From assembly GCA_013398955.1 (NCBI GenBank), contig VWPU01011807.1, forward strand, positions 1 to 64,000: 64,000 bases of DNA. Reading direction: 5' to 3'. The notes under the pieces were generated by a model, which saw only the letters and a program-made list of their open reading frames with translations, was not told the origin of the DNA and did not search any database. Positions 12,328 to 54,760 of this stretch are shown piece by piece (the first letter of the stretch is position 1; each line of letters starts with the position of its first letter). Made by a program: the position numbers and the translations under genes. This DNA comes from Callaeas wilsoni (taxonomy: Eukaryota; Chordata; Aves; Passeriformes; Callaeidae).

Positions 12328-15300
12328 TGTTTAACATATTTTTCATGCTACAGTTTCTAGTAGTACCTGAAGGTTTTTCTCAGGCTGCTAACCAAAATGC
12401 TCCTGAACTGGAATGAAGTGGAAAACCTTTAGTCTTGAAGAAAAATGCCCCAAAAGTTATGAGCATACCAAAATGAGATTCACATTGGCAACAAGTATTC
12501 CTAGGATGTTTTTTGAAATTGTGTGTATGAAAACTGCTGTTTATATGTGCCCTGTAAAATAGGGTGAGGCTTTTAATATTAAAAAATGGATTGATTTAGG
12601 ATGAACAGAGGTTACATACCACGTTCAAGGTTCCATTCACATGATTGCTGCTGGAAAACACATAGAATGCATGTGTAACCTTACCCACTCTGAAAGAGTA
12701 TTGAGATTACTGACAAGTATGTCTTCTTGTGGGTTTTTTGAATACTCAAGAGTATAAAAAACAGCATCATTACCCTAATTTAATGCAGTTGTAAGGTGAG
12801 ACCTTTTTGCCATTGTTATGTATACATGTGTTTATAGGATATCCTTTAAGATTTAGTTTTATATGTGTGTCTGTACATAATGCATTGAAAATGCTTTATA
12901 TATTTTCTGCTTTATTTCTGTTATGTTACAGGTCTCATTGGTGCATTGGTTATTTTGAAAATGATGCTTCCCATTTTCTATTTAACTGATGTTGAACTGT
13001 GCTGGTAACAAGAGCTAGATGGAGGAGAGTCCTATACAAGTATGTGTGCAAAACAGGAAACAACTTACTTGGGAGATGGTGCTGAGACTGAACATAAAGA
13101 GTAAAATTTGTTCAATATGCATTAAGAAATCCTTAGCTAAAATCCTAGGCTTTTATTCTACACTTTCCACTGCAAACTTCATGTGTAAGTCATATATTCA
13201 TTTTAGGTCATAAGAAAGTAGATTTACTTAGAGTACTGTATTGCAGTCAGTGGGGAATCAGGGCTCCTAGAAACTAAGGAAATGTAGAAAGGTTTTAAAA
13301 CCAAAGCTTTACGCAGATTTGTATTTAGAAATGTATTAAGAATTTTTTGTAATCCGCACAGTAAGTGAAATCACCTGCTTCTTTTTCATTGCTGTTGCAT
13401 ATAAAGCAGTTAAGTCAGGCAATTTTCTTTTGGCTTCCGTTGTAGGTTAAGACAGGATTCTATTTCTTCATTATTCTATAATGCCTAGGGAATTCTTAAA
13501 TAGAAAATGGACATTAAGAGCCAGTGAGAATCTTTCTACCATATTTTAAGAGTCAGAGAAAGAAGGATTGCAAAAACACTGTTCAAATGTATCACAATGT
13601 GCATCAGTGATGCTCTGTAGAGGTCTCAGACAAATGGGACGTGAAGTAATGCTTCTATAAATAACCCTGTGTTCATACGTAAACTTTTACTGGAAGGGCA
13701 TGGAATGAGATGCCTGCATCTCCACAAGTGGAATTTTGGGTGAGGCAGTCCCAACAGGGAAAAGTGATCTTTTTGACTGACCACCTGTAAAAGATGAGGA
13801 AAGGATTTAAGGAGACTTTCCTATCCTTCTTTTCCTGCTGGAGGTGAAAGCAGGAGGAGGATTTCCAGCTGGTTGGAGTGTAGGCTGTGAACTTCAGTAA
13901 CTTCAGATATAACAACCTAAGCAACTGTGAAAGAGTTCTCAATCCTAGAGTATGAAGACACAGATCCTTGGTGTAAATACAAACATACATCCCTTTCCTG
14001 TAATAACAGATTCAGCTACCAAGCTGGGAAACCCATAAGCTCTGGTGAAGCCACTGTTGCACACAGTCCTAGAAAGCAAAAAATCTGGTTCCTTCACCAG
14101 GATCTAGTATTTAGCCACTTGGCCTCTTGCCTTATAAAACAGATGTTAGCATTATCTCTGATATGTATTGCTGCATTTATAATGTACAAAATAGTTGGCT
14201 GCTAAAGATGATGGCTTAATTAGAGTGGAATGTAGACTCTCAACTCTTCCATTAGTTTTGCAATGGCTAAAAATAGCTCCTGTAAAATATAGTAAAGTAA
14301 AATGGACTAACATATCAGTTGTCTGTGCTGAAAGTTGAAATTGCCAGAAAAAAAGAAATTTGAGGGTTTTTCTTTTCAAATGCTAGTTATCCATCTCAGA
14401 AATGGAAATTTTCATACATGGACCCCTTTATTGTACTTTACAGATGAAAGAAATTCAGTGTATCGGTCTTTAACAATGTCCTGATACTTGCATGTGTTAT
14501 TGAGAAATTCCTGTTTATTCTAAGGATTTCTTTTGCATCATTTCAATATTTAAGATTTTTAACCTCCACTGAAAGAACAGAGAAGTTCCAGTTGTAATGA
14601 TTTGTTTCAGTAGTAAGGCATTTCAGCACTCCTCTCTTGCAGTTTAGTTAAAGTGTGTCACACTGAAGTACCACCACTTAACAGATGTGGCAACAGCTGA
14701 TACTGTGATTTGTGCATGAGCAGAATGGTCAATCTGTTGCATTACCCAAGATGGATAATAATACCCTTTTAGTGGTAGCTGTTATCTAATTCATTTTTAT
14801 CATAATACGAGAAAAATACCTTACCACTGGGATTGGACCTGACTGTCCTTAAGCGTTACTAAATTAGGGTTTGGGTTCCTTGAGGTTTTATTTTTGTATT
14901 TCTGCATAGTAACTAAAACTCCTTCACAAGCAGAAATTTAACCACACATGTTTATCTTAATGTTAACATTACAGCTGTTGAAAATGTATAGTTGCAATGG
15001 TAACTTCTCTTTAAAGTAAGTATATGTTTGGATGCACGCCCACCAAAGTATCACCTTCCTGCAGTGTGCGTTGAGTTTGAGGAGGAGTTATCAAAGTCAT
15101 AAGACATGATTGTGACTCATGTCTGTTGGCTTGACCTTTTCACCTTTGAAAATCACTTCTACCAAATTAAATATCACATCCTGTAGTGTGGATAATGTTG
15201 TGACATTATTTTTTCAAACACCTTGAGCTACATGCTCTGAATGTTAGACAAAAACAAGTAAATATGAAAAAAATGCAATAAACGTATTTATATTGGGGTG

Positions 15301-18300
15301 ACATAAAGCAAAATTATACTAGCTTTCAGTAGCAGCAGAAAGTCTTGAGTTTAGCTGTTTGCTTTACAAGCACTTCAACAGATACCTTACTGGTTATGGT
15401 GGAAGCAGTATGGGGAAGGGGGAGAGTGTTTCTCCCTCGTGGATGGATTAGTTTCTGTATTATTCGTACTTAGAGGCAAATACGCCACACAACATTTGCA
15501 TGACCTTACCTTTATCTGAAATAGTTCTGTTTCCTGAGTAACTTATGTTAGACTTCAAGCACTTCAAAGCATTATAAGAACTGCTCACACCAGACTTGAG
15601 CTTAATGTAACTGCAGAGAAATCAATCAAGTCAAACTGAGACAAGTCTTGTGATAAGAATTTCTCTCAAGCCCCTTCCTTGTTTCAGTCTCTAGCAGTAA
15701 TTCATAATGAGTGTATGAATTTCTAAAAGAAATGGATATACCATGGATACCCCTATGTAGGGCTTGGCAAGTGTATTTTAAAAGTACATGCTGTATATAT
15801 TCAAGAAATAATTGTAGGCCATTAGGATGAAGTTGTTCATATATTTATATGGTACAGAAAATCGCAGGTGTTCTCATGAAAAAAGCAGTAACTCCTATGG
15901 TTTTTTTGAAAGTGTTTAAAGTAACAAGCAAAAAAAACCAAAATTCACAAATGCCTAAGTCCCTCACAATGCCTATTTTTGCTATCAGTTTTAAAATTTA
16001 AGGGGTTTTTATTTTAAAGACGCCTCAAACTGTCAAACACACACAAAAATGCTCATTTCTCTGGTATTTACCAGTCTTCATATTTTTATGGGATCTCAAA
16101 ATTTTTTTTCACCAAGACATTTCTCAAAAGAAGACTAAATTTTTCTGTTCAAATTTAGAAAACGCAAAACAAGTTTGTGCGTGAAATTCCTGTGTTGGCA
16201 GTAGGAGGCAGGACACAGATACCTGTCTGTTTCCACTGCCCAGTCCAGTACAGTAAGTGTACAACTCCAGGATCTCTGGCTAAGGGACTTAGTCTTGAAA
16301 TGTTTTGTGTTTTTTTGAACTCGCTTCTCTTTCATTTGTTGAACTGTCACTTAATCCACGTGTTTTCCTCATCTTTTAAAGAGGAGTGTGTGTATTTACC
16401 ACACTATTAATATACGCCACGATAATGTTACAGGCATAGTTGAGAAATTATCATTTCAATGCTTTGCATGCATCTTAGTGAGGCTGCGTTTTAGGGGAAT
16501 TACTTCAGTCTTCTTGGCACAGTTCTGTGATATGTCATTATTGGCGGTATTTTCAGCATGCACTATGGTATTAACATTTCATAAAATCTTTTTCCCTGTA
16601 TCTTGAAAGGGATTGTTTATATTTTGGCATTTAATAGAGCTTCACCTACCATGTGTGGTCCGCTTGAAGCCATACTATTTACATAAAATGCAGTTTTCTT
16701 CTGAGTATATTATTCTTGTATATGATGAGAAGCTAAATGAAAACTAAGACAGCAAGGTCTCATAGATAGTCGAAGAGTGGCATTATGGTAGGCATAGTTT
16801 CATATACTGATGTTCTTCTTGGGCACATGTTGGTATAGGTTGTGACAGCAGTCCCTATTCATGGGAACTGGGATTCTACTGTTTCTTATGCACATCTGAA
16901 ACTGGAGAAGGGAAGTTTTGTTTCCACATTGCTGGTCTCTATTGGAATTTTTTGGCTTGGAGTAGGAACTTCAAGTTATAGATAAAAGTTTGGAAACTGC
17001 TGAAGTATTTGTATCATGCCTCTTGCCAGAATATCTAGTCATGCTTCTTGGATACTGTAGCCATTTGCTGATGTCCCATTTGGGTGCTCATCACCTGTGT
17101 TGTGCCATAGCCTCCGTCAAGTTTTTGTGATCATGACAAAGGTCAGTGTGAGGATTTTCTTTCAATGTCATATTTCTTTGCAAGCCTCCTTGCAGGTTCG
17201 CCTAGTGTAAAACCATCAGGAGCTGCTACAACAAGAAGCAGCTGAATGCAACATTTCTTAAAATGTTTTCTTTCCCTTCTGTAGCAAAGAAATCTCTCTC
17301 TTACAGCCCTTTCTCTCATCAGTGTTGGCACAGCACTGCATGGACACAACTTCTAGTTCTGTAAGCAAGTCTTTACTGCCGTTGGAGCACCTTTTGGGGC
17401 CATGCTCTTTGTCTTAGAAAATTCTGGCCGAATCAGGGGTTTTTCGTGGCTGGAAGCTACATGATAGCAAGGACTCTCCAGGGAATTTTATTACCTGTTT
17501 AGATGAGGTGTTCTGACTGACTCGGGCCACACAGTCTTTCATACAGGAGCTGTAGGACCAAGTGCTACAGCCCAGCAGCTATTGTGTGAGTAAAAGCAAA
17601 CATTCCTCTTGAAGTATTCACCAGGACAACAGCTCAAACTGGGAGAGAGTGGCAGAGGTGAGCAACTGATTGAGGACTTCCCTATTTTAAGGAGCACTTT
17701 CTTCCTTTTTTAAAAAATCTATTTCATCTCTTACAGATGCAGTTGGGCACTCACTGTTTGTGCACAGGAATTGAACCCCATTTAATCAGTGTCCTACTTG
17801 AATTCATCCATGTATAATGTAGTGGACTATGGATATTTCTGCCTTAAACAGCCTCTTGTTACAAAGCAGAAAGCTGTGACTTAGATTAAATTTAAATCCT
17901 GATTTGTGACATGTTAGCACAGCAAACTAATGCCGAAATCTATTAAGCCTCCAAGTTGGTTTTTTTTTTAGTTCTTGACATTGGGTGAGTGCTGAGATCT
18001 TGACCACAATCACGTTTGCTTCTGAGCAGGAGGAAATAGTCCATGTAGTTCCAGCAATCCAGACAAGCCATCACATCTGGTTTTATGAATGACTTCGGGG
18101 GGGAAGGGAAGTTTGCAATTAATTAACATTGTTTTTAAAATCAAAGACTACTCTAGTTTTAGGAATTACTGTAGAGAACTTTGGAGACCTTGGCAGTTAG
18201 CTGCAGAAAAGCAGCTTTTTTTTCTTTTCCTTTTTTTTTCCCCTAAAAATTATTCAGAAAATCATTATACTAAGATACCTGGTAGTTCCAAATCTGTACT

Positions 18301-19314
18301 TCTAGCTCTTCAAAATTAAATTATGAGTTAATAAACATTTAGTCTTTCTGGGTTATGATAATTTTTTTAATCATACATAAGATGAAAATCCTATTTTTAT
18401 ATAGCATTTTTTACTATATTTGTCAAACCGGGGTTTTTTTATTATCTCATTGTCTATTGAAATGATTACTAAAATTCAAGAGCATATAAAAAGAAATGCT
18501 AATACTTTTAGGAGAAAATGTAAGCAGTTTTACTGTGAGTTATGAAAGGTCTGGTTTGGTGTGTGCTAGTAGCTAGTAGCACGTCAATGTGAAATGTAAA
18601 TAATATTGTGCATTGAGCACTCATCAGCTGTAAAGCATGGTGTCGTTTAAGGCTCACTTACCTTTCTATAACAACTTCTAAGAGAAATGAGCAATCTAAA
18701 TTCTTGCTCTAATCAATATTCTCTGTAATGAATATATGGTATAGAACAGTGAGGTCGTACTGTGCTCTTAGGAGCAAGTCTTCAGGAGTTACTAATGCCT
18801 GGAGCTGTAGTGTTATCTTCTAAGAGGGGGCAGTTTGAGAATCTCATGTAGAATTCAAAGCCATTCAGTTTACACAACTTAAGCAGATTCTCTGGGATGT
18901 TCAGCTTCATGGTGCTCTCTTCTGCAGTACCATTACCACTGCCATGCAGTTTATATTTTTTATTCTTAAATGGCATTTTGGTGTTAAACGCAGTATGTCA
19001 AGGCACCTGCTTCACCAGTTACTTGGTTCAGAATTGATCTGAAGCAAAAGTGCAAGCCCCGCATGGTTTTCATAAACAGTATCGCTACTCTCTTTCCCCA
19101 CACCAGCCAGAATAGACTGTATTATTAAAAGACATGCTCAGACCACTACTCATTATTTTCAGCAATTATACTTAAAACATGTCCCAGAAGTACAGAAGTT
19201 GAAGACTGGCATTTTGAATTACTCTCTAAATAAATAGTCTTCGAGCCAGCAATTGAAGTGAGGTTGAATCTGTTGCAGTGGGAAGGGTGCATAAGTGGAC
19301 TCCTTTTTCCCTTC

Positions 19315-19334
19315 TTTTTTTTTTTTTTTTTTTT
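19315..19334. repeat. T20 homopolymer
   Basis: Run of 20 T followed by AAATTAAGCAC. On the opposite strand it reads as a poly(A) tract. It sits about 110 bp left of an unusually GC-rich block, so it could be the tail of a retroposed insertion on the - strand, or simply a simple repeat. Confidence 0.9.
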
Positions 19335-19439
19335 AAATTAAGCACTAATACCTAATTTGTGGTCCTTGATGCTTAAGTTAATTGTGCTAAACGTATCTTC
19401 AGTTTCATTAGACACTGAAATGTTTCAGAAATCTGCAGT

Positions 19440-19650
19440 GGCTCCCAAACCTGTATGTTGCCACTGCAGAGAGGTGTGCGGTGCTGCCGCTCATTGCTGT
19501 CCGTGCCTCCCACGGTGGGTGGGTGCCGCTGCCCTTCGCCGCTGCGGGCCAAGAGCCAGGTCCCCAGCAGTTTGCCGTGGTACAAGGGGGAAGGATGCTG
19601 TGCTCAGCTGTCCAGTACTGGCACCACCCAGCAAACACTGGCCCCTCTCT
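19440..19650. other. Isolated GC-rich block in intron 1, unidentified
   Basis: About 200 bp of clearly GC-rich sequence with a local GGTGGGTGGGTG run lies inside an otherwise AT-rich intron. Several overlapping frames are open on both strands, but none encodes a protein family I recognise, and frames in GC-rich DNA stay open by chance. It could be part of an old LTR or retrocopy, an intronic regulatory element, or a GC-biased patch. Confidence 0.5.
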
Positions 19651-22600
19651 TTTAACCAGCAGTCAAAGCACTACCAGAATTTAAAAAGAAACTGAGAATC
19701 AGTAACTGGCTGCCCATTCTTTTGCCGTGGATTTTAAAGCAGTGACGCCTGTTCTCTGTTTTGCCAGCAGGAGTGGTTTAGTCATTATCCGTTTCAGAGC
19801 ATTTCCACTCTTAAGATATTTTATGTTAAGTGATTTGGAGAGGGAGAGTAAAGGGGAGAGTTGTGCAGAATTCATTGATGGCTTCTTGGCATAGAGAATG
19901 TGACTGGTTTCTTCCGTCTTTGCACTCTGCCTGCTTGAGCACTGCAAAGGAAAGGACTTGGGCCCTGCCCCTAGCTGTTGTTTCTTTTAACAGACTTCAT
20001 TTTCAGGTTGAGTGGACAGAACACCTACAACCTAGAGGATGTGAGGTTCACCCTGGGAGGGAGTTTATCTAAATGAGAAAAATAGTTTTTTGAAAGAATA
20101 TTCAACTCTAAGCAGAGACATGTAATAGGATGTCATCTAATGAAGCTGGAATATGCTGTATTTTATGTAACGTCAGTTGAAAAGTATAGGTTTGAGTTTG
20201 GCATTTGGGAGGTGCTTTTCTCAAAGACAAAATCCTACCCCATTTCTCTGAATTAACTATTAGACATTCTGTTCTGATGTGCCATTGTGGACATTATCTT
20301 CATCTTAAACGGGAACACTTTCAAGACTGCTCATCTTTGCAGCATGAGGATCTGTCTCAAACATTTGCTGCATCCCAGCAGCAAAGCACATCAGTGCAGG
20401 ACCAGAGCAGCTTCACTTGCAGAACACACTCTTGCTCTGCGTTCACAGTGACCTTCAAGGGTCACTGAGTGCACAGTTGCCTCCTTGGAAGAATTTATTT
20501 CACGGTGACCTTTGTGCCAGGTGACACATCTGGATAACTCAGAGAGAGAATACTTTTTGCTCAAAAGTATAATTAACTCTGGATGACAGGAGAGACAGAA
20601 GGAGTATCATCTATGGCTTTTGGGGGAGTTTAAAAAAGAATTTTTAAAAGTACAGGCAGTGTGATCAGCTTCCATTGTTAGCATTCACCCTGTTGAACTC
20701 TGTACTGTCTCAAAAGCAGATTGAAGAAGACAACTCTACCCTGAAACCCCTAAATCCAGGGACAAAGATGCTGCTGAGACTGCTCAGGCTGAGGAGAACT
20801 TTAACTCAATTACTGCACATTTGGAAGGCAAATTACTAATGATCATGGAGATTTAATTTCATTGAAGACTTACTAGGGACTCTGTCTGGAACAAGGGCTC
20901 CAAAAACCTTTTTATGGAAGAACATAACATCACTTAAACAGATGGGATGTAGGGCTTGTAGAGGGATAAAAACCTCCCCTGTAACAAAATACATTATTGT
21001 TCAATGGATGAGCAATTAAGTCTCTTTGGTAAACCCCAGTGAATAATATTTCTGAATTATTTATATCTTAATTACATTGTTCTGTTTGAGAAGTGTACAT
21101 ACTTAGCATAATTTTAGCAAACTTTGGGTGCTATTATAGCAAAGAATAAAGGTTCTCTCTTGGGTTTATGGTAGGTTTCGGTAGTTTTCTTATTTGATTT
21201 GTGGTTTTTTACATTCCTCATTTATCCTCCTCTGAACTTTAAAAAGTGTAATATCCTGCTTTAAGGAAGCAGGTGATAAGTTTATTTCTGGAAAGCTTGC
21301 AGAACACGCATGAATAATTGTGCTGTAAAAATACATGCTTTTTATTTACAAACATTCTTTAAAATCTCTCTTTTTAAAGGCTGAGTAGTAGCAGACTAAA
21401 CTTGATGCTCTTTTTTGACATCCTTAGTTTTCATGTGTTAGACAAATAGGGAAATCAAAGATCTTAATCGGATTTGGATGTACTTACTACTTAAATAGTT
21501 TGCCATACGGTTGTTGTATCAATTTGTTCTCAGTTTCAGTTTTCTCAAAACTAAACACTCACCTCATGGTGGATGGCTTCCTTCATTGTGGATATGAACC
21601 TTTGTACTAGTTGCTCATTGCTATTGATTATTCTATTTGTTTTTAAAAAATCGATTCTGTTTTATATGCCTGTATATGGAAACAATGTAATGTATTTCCC
21701 AGTACAGCTATTAATAGCCTCTCTACATATGCATAATTATTTATTTTACTCTGCACCAACAGAAAAGCACTCACAAGTGCACTTAAAGTACATTTGCATG
21801 GGTTTTTTTCCCTTTCATTTCTTTACTCAGTTTGTCATTTCTAAATTACTTACTTGTTCTCTTTTTTCCTGATAGTCAAATTCTGTGGCAAGGTAGCACT
21901 TCTGACTACTTTGAATATTTAAGAATCTTTGAGTTGTTAACTTTTTGTACTAAAAGTAGAAGCTACGGGTAGAAAAGTTTTAATGAGAGATTCAGGAAAC
22001 TAGTGAAATTATAGTTGGGACTAGTAGATTGGATCTTGCTTATGGAAGGCGGTATTGCTGGAATATGCACGGATTGAAGTAGTTTGACCAACATTATCTG
22101 TTGACATGTAGGGCCCAGGCACAACCTTCGTGATCCAAACTCTTTTGAAAACTAAGTTACTGTGGAGTATCTGTAGTGGTTTTGTGTTCTGGACATTCTT
22201 CAGTTTATTAGCCTGATGCTGTGCTCCTTGAACCCCCTCCAGAACGTTTTCTTCTACTGTTTATTGTGCTGACAACTGATTTTACACCAAAAACCTTCAA
22301 CATTTTAGTTATGCCTAAAAATACCTATTTGTCCGCCCCATTTTTCAGAAGTCAAGGCAACTTCATCGTAGTGTTTAAGAAAGTTGGGTGGAATTTTGGT
22401 CTTTTGGGTAGTTACGTGCAAATCAGGCCAGACATTTATTAAATAAGTTCTGAATTAGGATAGGATCAAATTCACAGTTCAGGAGAGCCCTTCTTTGATC
22501 TTCATTCATTTACCTCTGGCTGAGATTTTTTGGGAGGGACCTAGTGTCTGCTCATTGTCCAGGGTCTGTGCATAAGGCACAGAAATCTTGTCACATATGT

Positions 22601-23447
22601 AATTAATCGTATATGAACTTCACTGGTGTGGGTTCTATAACGTGCCCTTTGTGCTCTTATTTCTCAGTGGTATGTGAATGTATAGTAGGCACAATTATGA
22701 CCCCCCTGTGCACTGGGGGTCTGAAGACTTTTCATCCCCTGCTCCCTTACTACACCAGCTCCTGTTCCATCATTGCAACTTTTTTTTTTTTCATTTCAGC
22801 CTAGCTTGCCTGCACAAGAAAGTAAGATTTGGGTTTTTAAATCGTTATTACTTTTTAAAGTGAAAGGCTTTACTTGAAGGATTAAAAAGATAAAAAGACC
22901 TAGCAAATGTATTTCCAGTAACAACTTGACAAATCTTTATAGAGATGCCAGTATTTCTTTAAACAACTGCAAACATCACTACATTCTTTTTTTTTTAAAA
23001 CAATCTTTAAAAGGAACCTATTCTAAAGAATGTATAAAATTTCATCATAGATTATAATTATTAGAAGTTAGTCTTCTTTCCTCTATGTATCTTGTCTATT
23101 AAAACACAAATTAAATCTATAAAATTACAAACATGACTCATTAGCTCTGAGGCATCTAACTGCCAGGCAAGCAGCCATGACAAATCCAAAAGTATTTCAG
23201 TCTCTTGGTGTTAAAAATAGGCATAATAAAGATGTCACTAAATTTTAAATAAATCTGTTGTAAAATGTAACTGCAGTTAACATGTCATATCTTGTGATGC
23301 TGTTGCTTCAGGTCAATGTGAGTGTAACCCGAGGTTAGTGAATGGCCTTACAGAGTTAATGTACGGGGACCTGAGGGCTGGGCGCTGTAAGCGTGTGTTG
23401 TCAGAAACAGTGTTGCCTGGTGATTATATTTCTGTTTTTCTTCCTAG

Positions 23448-52565
<29,118 letters not shown>

Positions 52566-53329
52566 CTTCCACACACTGTGAAGCCCCAGCTGACTGGCTC
52601 ACAAGAATGCCTCTCTCTGAAGAATACCGACCCTTCAATTGCTTTCTGTGCCACCTGTAGCTTCTGGGTTTTTTTAAATCACATGAAGATCCTTTTAAGT
52701 ACTGTTTTAACACTCTTGTGAAGAGTGGCCTCTTTGTACATTGTTTTTTATCTGAGCACTGGAAAGCAGGTCTATGGCGTTCCTAAGCTGAGTTGGTGAA
52801 CCCAGGCTGTGTTGAACTTCCCGCACATGGGCGCACGAGGATCTGTACAGTTTCTCTCACTCTTCCACAGCAGATAATACCGCTTTTTCAAGTATCTGCC
52901 TTAAGTGGGAAAAATAGACTTTGAGCTAGGTAATCTCCACTCAGCCACATTGAAGTAAGTTGGCATACTGGTGACACTCACACAGAACCTGGTTCTAGTC
53001 GGAGAAGGCAATTGATTTTAGCTAAATATTGTGCAGTCTTTAAAACTACACATTTCTAAGTACACCTTCATCTTGTGTTCTTAAAATAATGGTATTGAGA
53101 ACAGATATGCCTTGTTTTGTAAATTTTCTATGGTATTTATTAGGAAAAACGTTAAACACCTTGCCTTTGAGATAACAACTGTGTAAGTGCTTCCATTACA
53201 AAGAAAAATCCATAAAAATCCAGACAGTTTACCAAAGTCACTTGCCAAACAGTTTTGCCTTCAAGCTCCTTGAGCACAGCTTAAGGCCCTGGTTGCGATG
53301 AGAAATGTAAGGAGGACACTGCTCAGTGT

Positions 53330-53425
53330 AACCCCAGAGCGGAGCAGCCACCAGGCCCAGGCCCAGGCCCGGCCCCTTCCGTACTCGCCTCGAGCCTTTC
53401 CCGCGCCCCAAGGGGGCAGAGAAGT
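53330..53425. other. GC-rich patch with CAGGCC hexamer repeats in the PKN2 3' UTR
   Basis: In an AT-rich UTR, about 100 bases are strongly GC-rich and start with roughly three tandem CAGGCC units followed by GGCCCC. The CpGs include a CTCGCCTCGAG stretch and CCGCGCCCC. No coding sequence was recognised. It is likely slippage plus GC-biased drift, or a structured UTR element. Confidence 0.7.
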
Positions 53426-53864
53426 TCCCAGTCCGTACCTAACCCTCTCCATCCTCCTGTCTGCTGTACAGTATCATATCACTTAGGAAACGTAAGGATT
53501 TTCAATGTATACATGCTGTGAACATGTATATTTGGAAGTTGTAATGTATTCTTACCTCCAGCCAAGTAATTTAATTGTACCACTTCACCGATGTTGCGTA
53601 GTGGCCAAGTGAACAAAAAAATGTATCCAAGTAGGCCACTGACCTCCAGCCCCTGGATTGGCAGTTACTGAGGGTAAAAAGCAATATGTTGTAATAGAAT
53701 GTATAAATATTTTTGATAAAAGCAGTGTATATTTTATAAACCCCTTAACACTAAAAGCTGTACCTCAAAAGTCAAAAAGTAATTTAGACCAGACACTGTG
53801 TATTTGTAAACCAAGACCTATTTTTGGCATCTGCTGTTCTGTGGGCAAACATTGACTCTTGGAA

Positions 53865-53870
53865 AATAAA
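53865..53870 (+). terminator. PKN2: AATAAA poly(A) signal, proximal PKN2 3' end
   Basis: Canonical hexamer about 1.3 kb after the stop codon, followed within 40 bases by a T/G-containing stretch. It is the only canonical signal in the likely UTR. Confidence 0.55.
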
Positions 53871-54583
53871 TTTCCCACGTGGTCCTTACCTCTAGCACTA
53901 TTCAGCACTGTAACCTCACGGGTTCATCCTGGCCAGAAGTTTGCTGTTCATGGGCTAAGGCAGTGAGCATCGCACTCAAATGAATTAAAAACTGATAATT
54001 CTATTAATTCAAAGAAGAAACACAAACCACTGGAGTATGCAATGCTAAAGTGGTGGTTTAAAATCACGATGCTGGACAGACCTGCAGGGTTAGGCAGGGG
54101 AGAGGCTTAAGGGAGAAAAAAATATAAAATAACGGTTACTAGGTCTAAATCAGGCCAGTCCCCCACAGGAATAGGGCAGGCACCTTCCCCAGTGCTCCAA
54201 ATCATGTTGGGCAAAGTGAGTCAACTCCTCAGCATTCCTTGTTTCCAGGTTCTGTATTAGTAAGAAACAAATTACGTTCCTGTATCTAGCTGAAACCAAT
54301 ACTTTTGAGGTACAGTCAGCTCGCCCTTTTTGGTTCCCAAATATATATATACAAGCATCTCACAGGGTGCTTAATACTTATGAAAGTATCCTCAAGCATA
54401 CCTTTTTGTAACTACATCTTGTACAGAAATCTTTTTTTAATCTAAGCAAATCACTAAAAAAAAAAAAAATTAGAAAAAATTAGAGGGCAGGGTATGTTCA
54501 CCCAGTTAAGCTGAAAAAAGCACTAATTTTATCTCTGTAGTTTTTTAAATATTTTTAGGCAGATTAAGATTTAAACCCTAGAT

Positions 54584-54591
54584 TGTAAATA
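54584..54591 (+). promoter_or_regulatory. PKN2: TGTAAATA Pumilio-type motif in the distal 3' UTR
   Basis: Exact match to the UGUANAUA element bound by PUM proteins. It lies downstream of the proximal AATAAA, so only longer transcripts would have it. A single 8-base match is weak evidence on its own. Confidence 0.3.
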
Positions 54592-54736
54592 TATTTTGCT
54601 ATACTTTATCTGTATGTGGCTGCTGAAGCACTTTGTAAGGAAATTAGGATATTTTAGAATGGTACACTATGCATTAAAATGAAATGTGCCTTTAACAAAT
54701 GTCATTCTAAGTGTTTTGCAGTCATTAATATCACAA

Positions 54737-54742
54737 ATTAAA
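54737..54742 (+). terminator. PKN2: ATTAAA poly(A) signal, distal PKN2 3' end
   Basis: Common variant hexamer about 2.2 kb after the stop; another ATTAAA lies 64 bases upstream. A UTR of this length would be in the usual range for vertebrate PKN2 (from memory). Confidence 0.4.
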
Positions 54743-54760
54743 GTTCTAAATAGAGTAATT

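Larger units (their letters stand above)
251..23447 (+). other. PKN2: PKN2 intron 1 (partial)
   Basis: Long AT-rich intron with no coding exon that I can recognise; the open frames in it are short and show no family signature. It contains an MIR-like SINE remnant near 3.9-4.05 kb, T-rich homopolymers (T16 at 7095-7110, T20 at 19315-19334), a 20-bp palindrome near 12.3 kb and an isolated GC-rich block near 19.45-19.65 kb. The rest is unremarkable single-copy-looking DNA. The intron ends in a normal polypyrimidine tract and AG before exon 2. Confidence 0.8.
52566..54760 (+). other. PKN2: PKN2 3' UTR (end point uncertain)
   Basis: Extends from the stop codon to one of several candidate poly(A) signals: AATAAA about 1.3 kb after the stop, and ATTAAA variants about 1.4, 2.1 and 2.2 kb after it. 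A TGTAAATA motif (Pumilio-type) lies about 2 kb after the stop, so only the longer forms would carry it. A GC-rich patch with CAGGCC repeats sits about 0.8 kb into the UTR. Transcript ends cannot be settled without RNA data. Confidence 0.6.
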
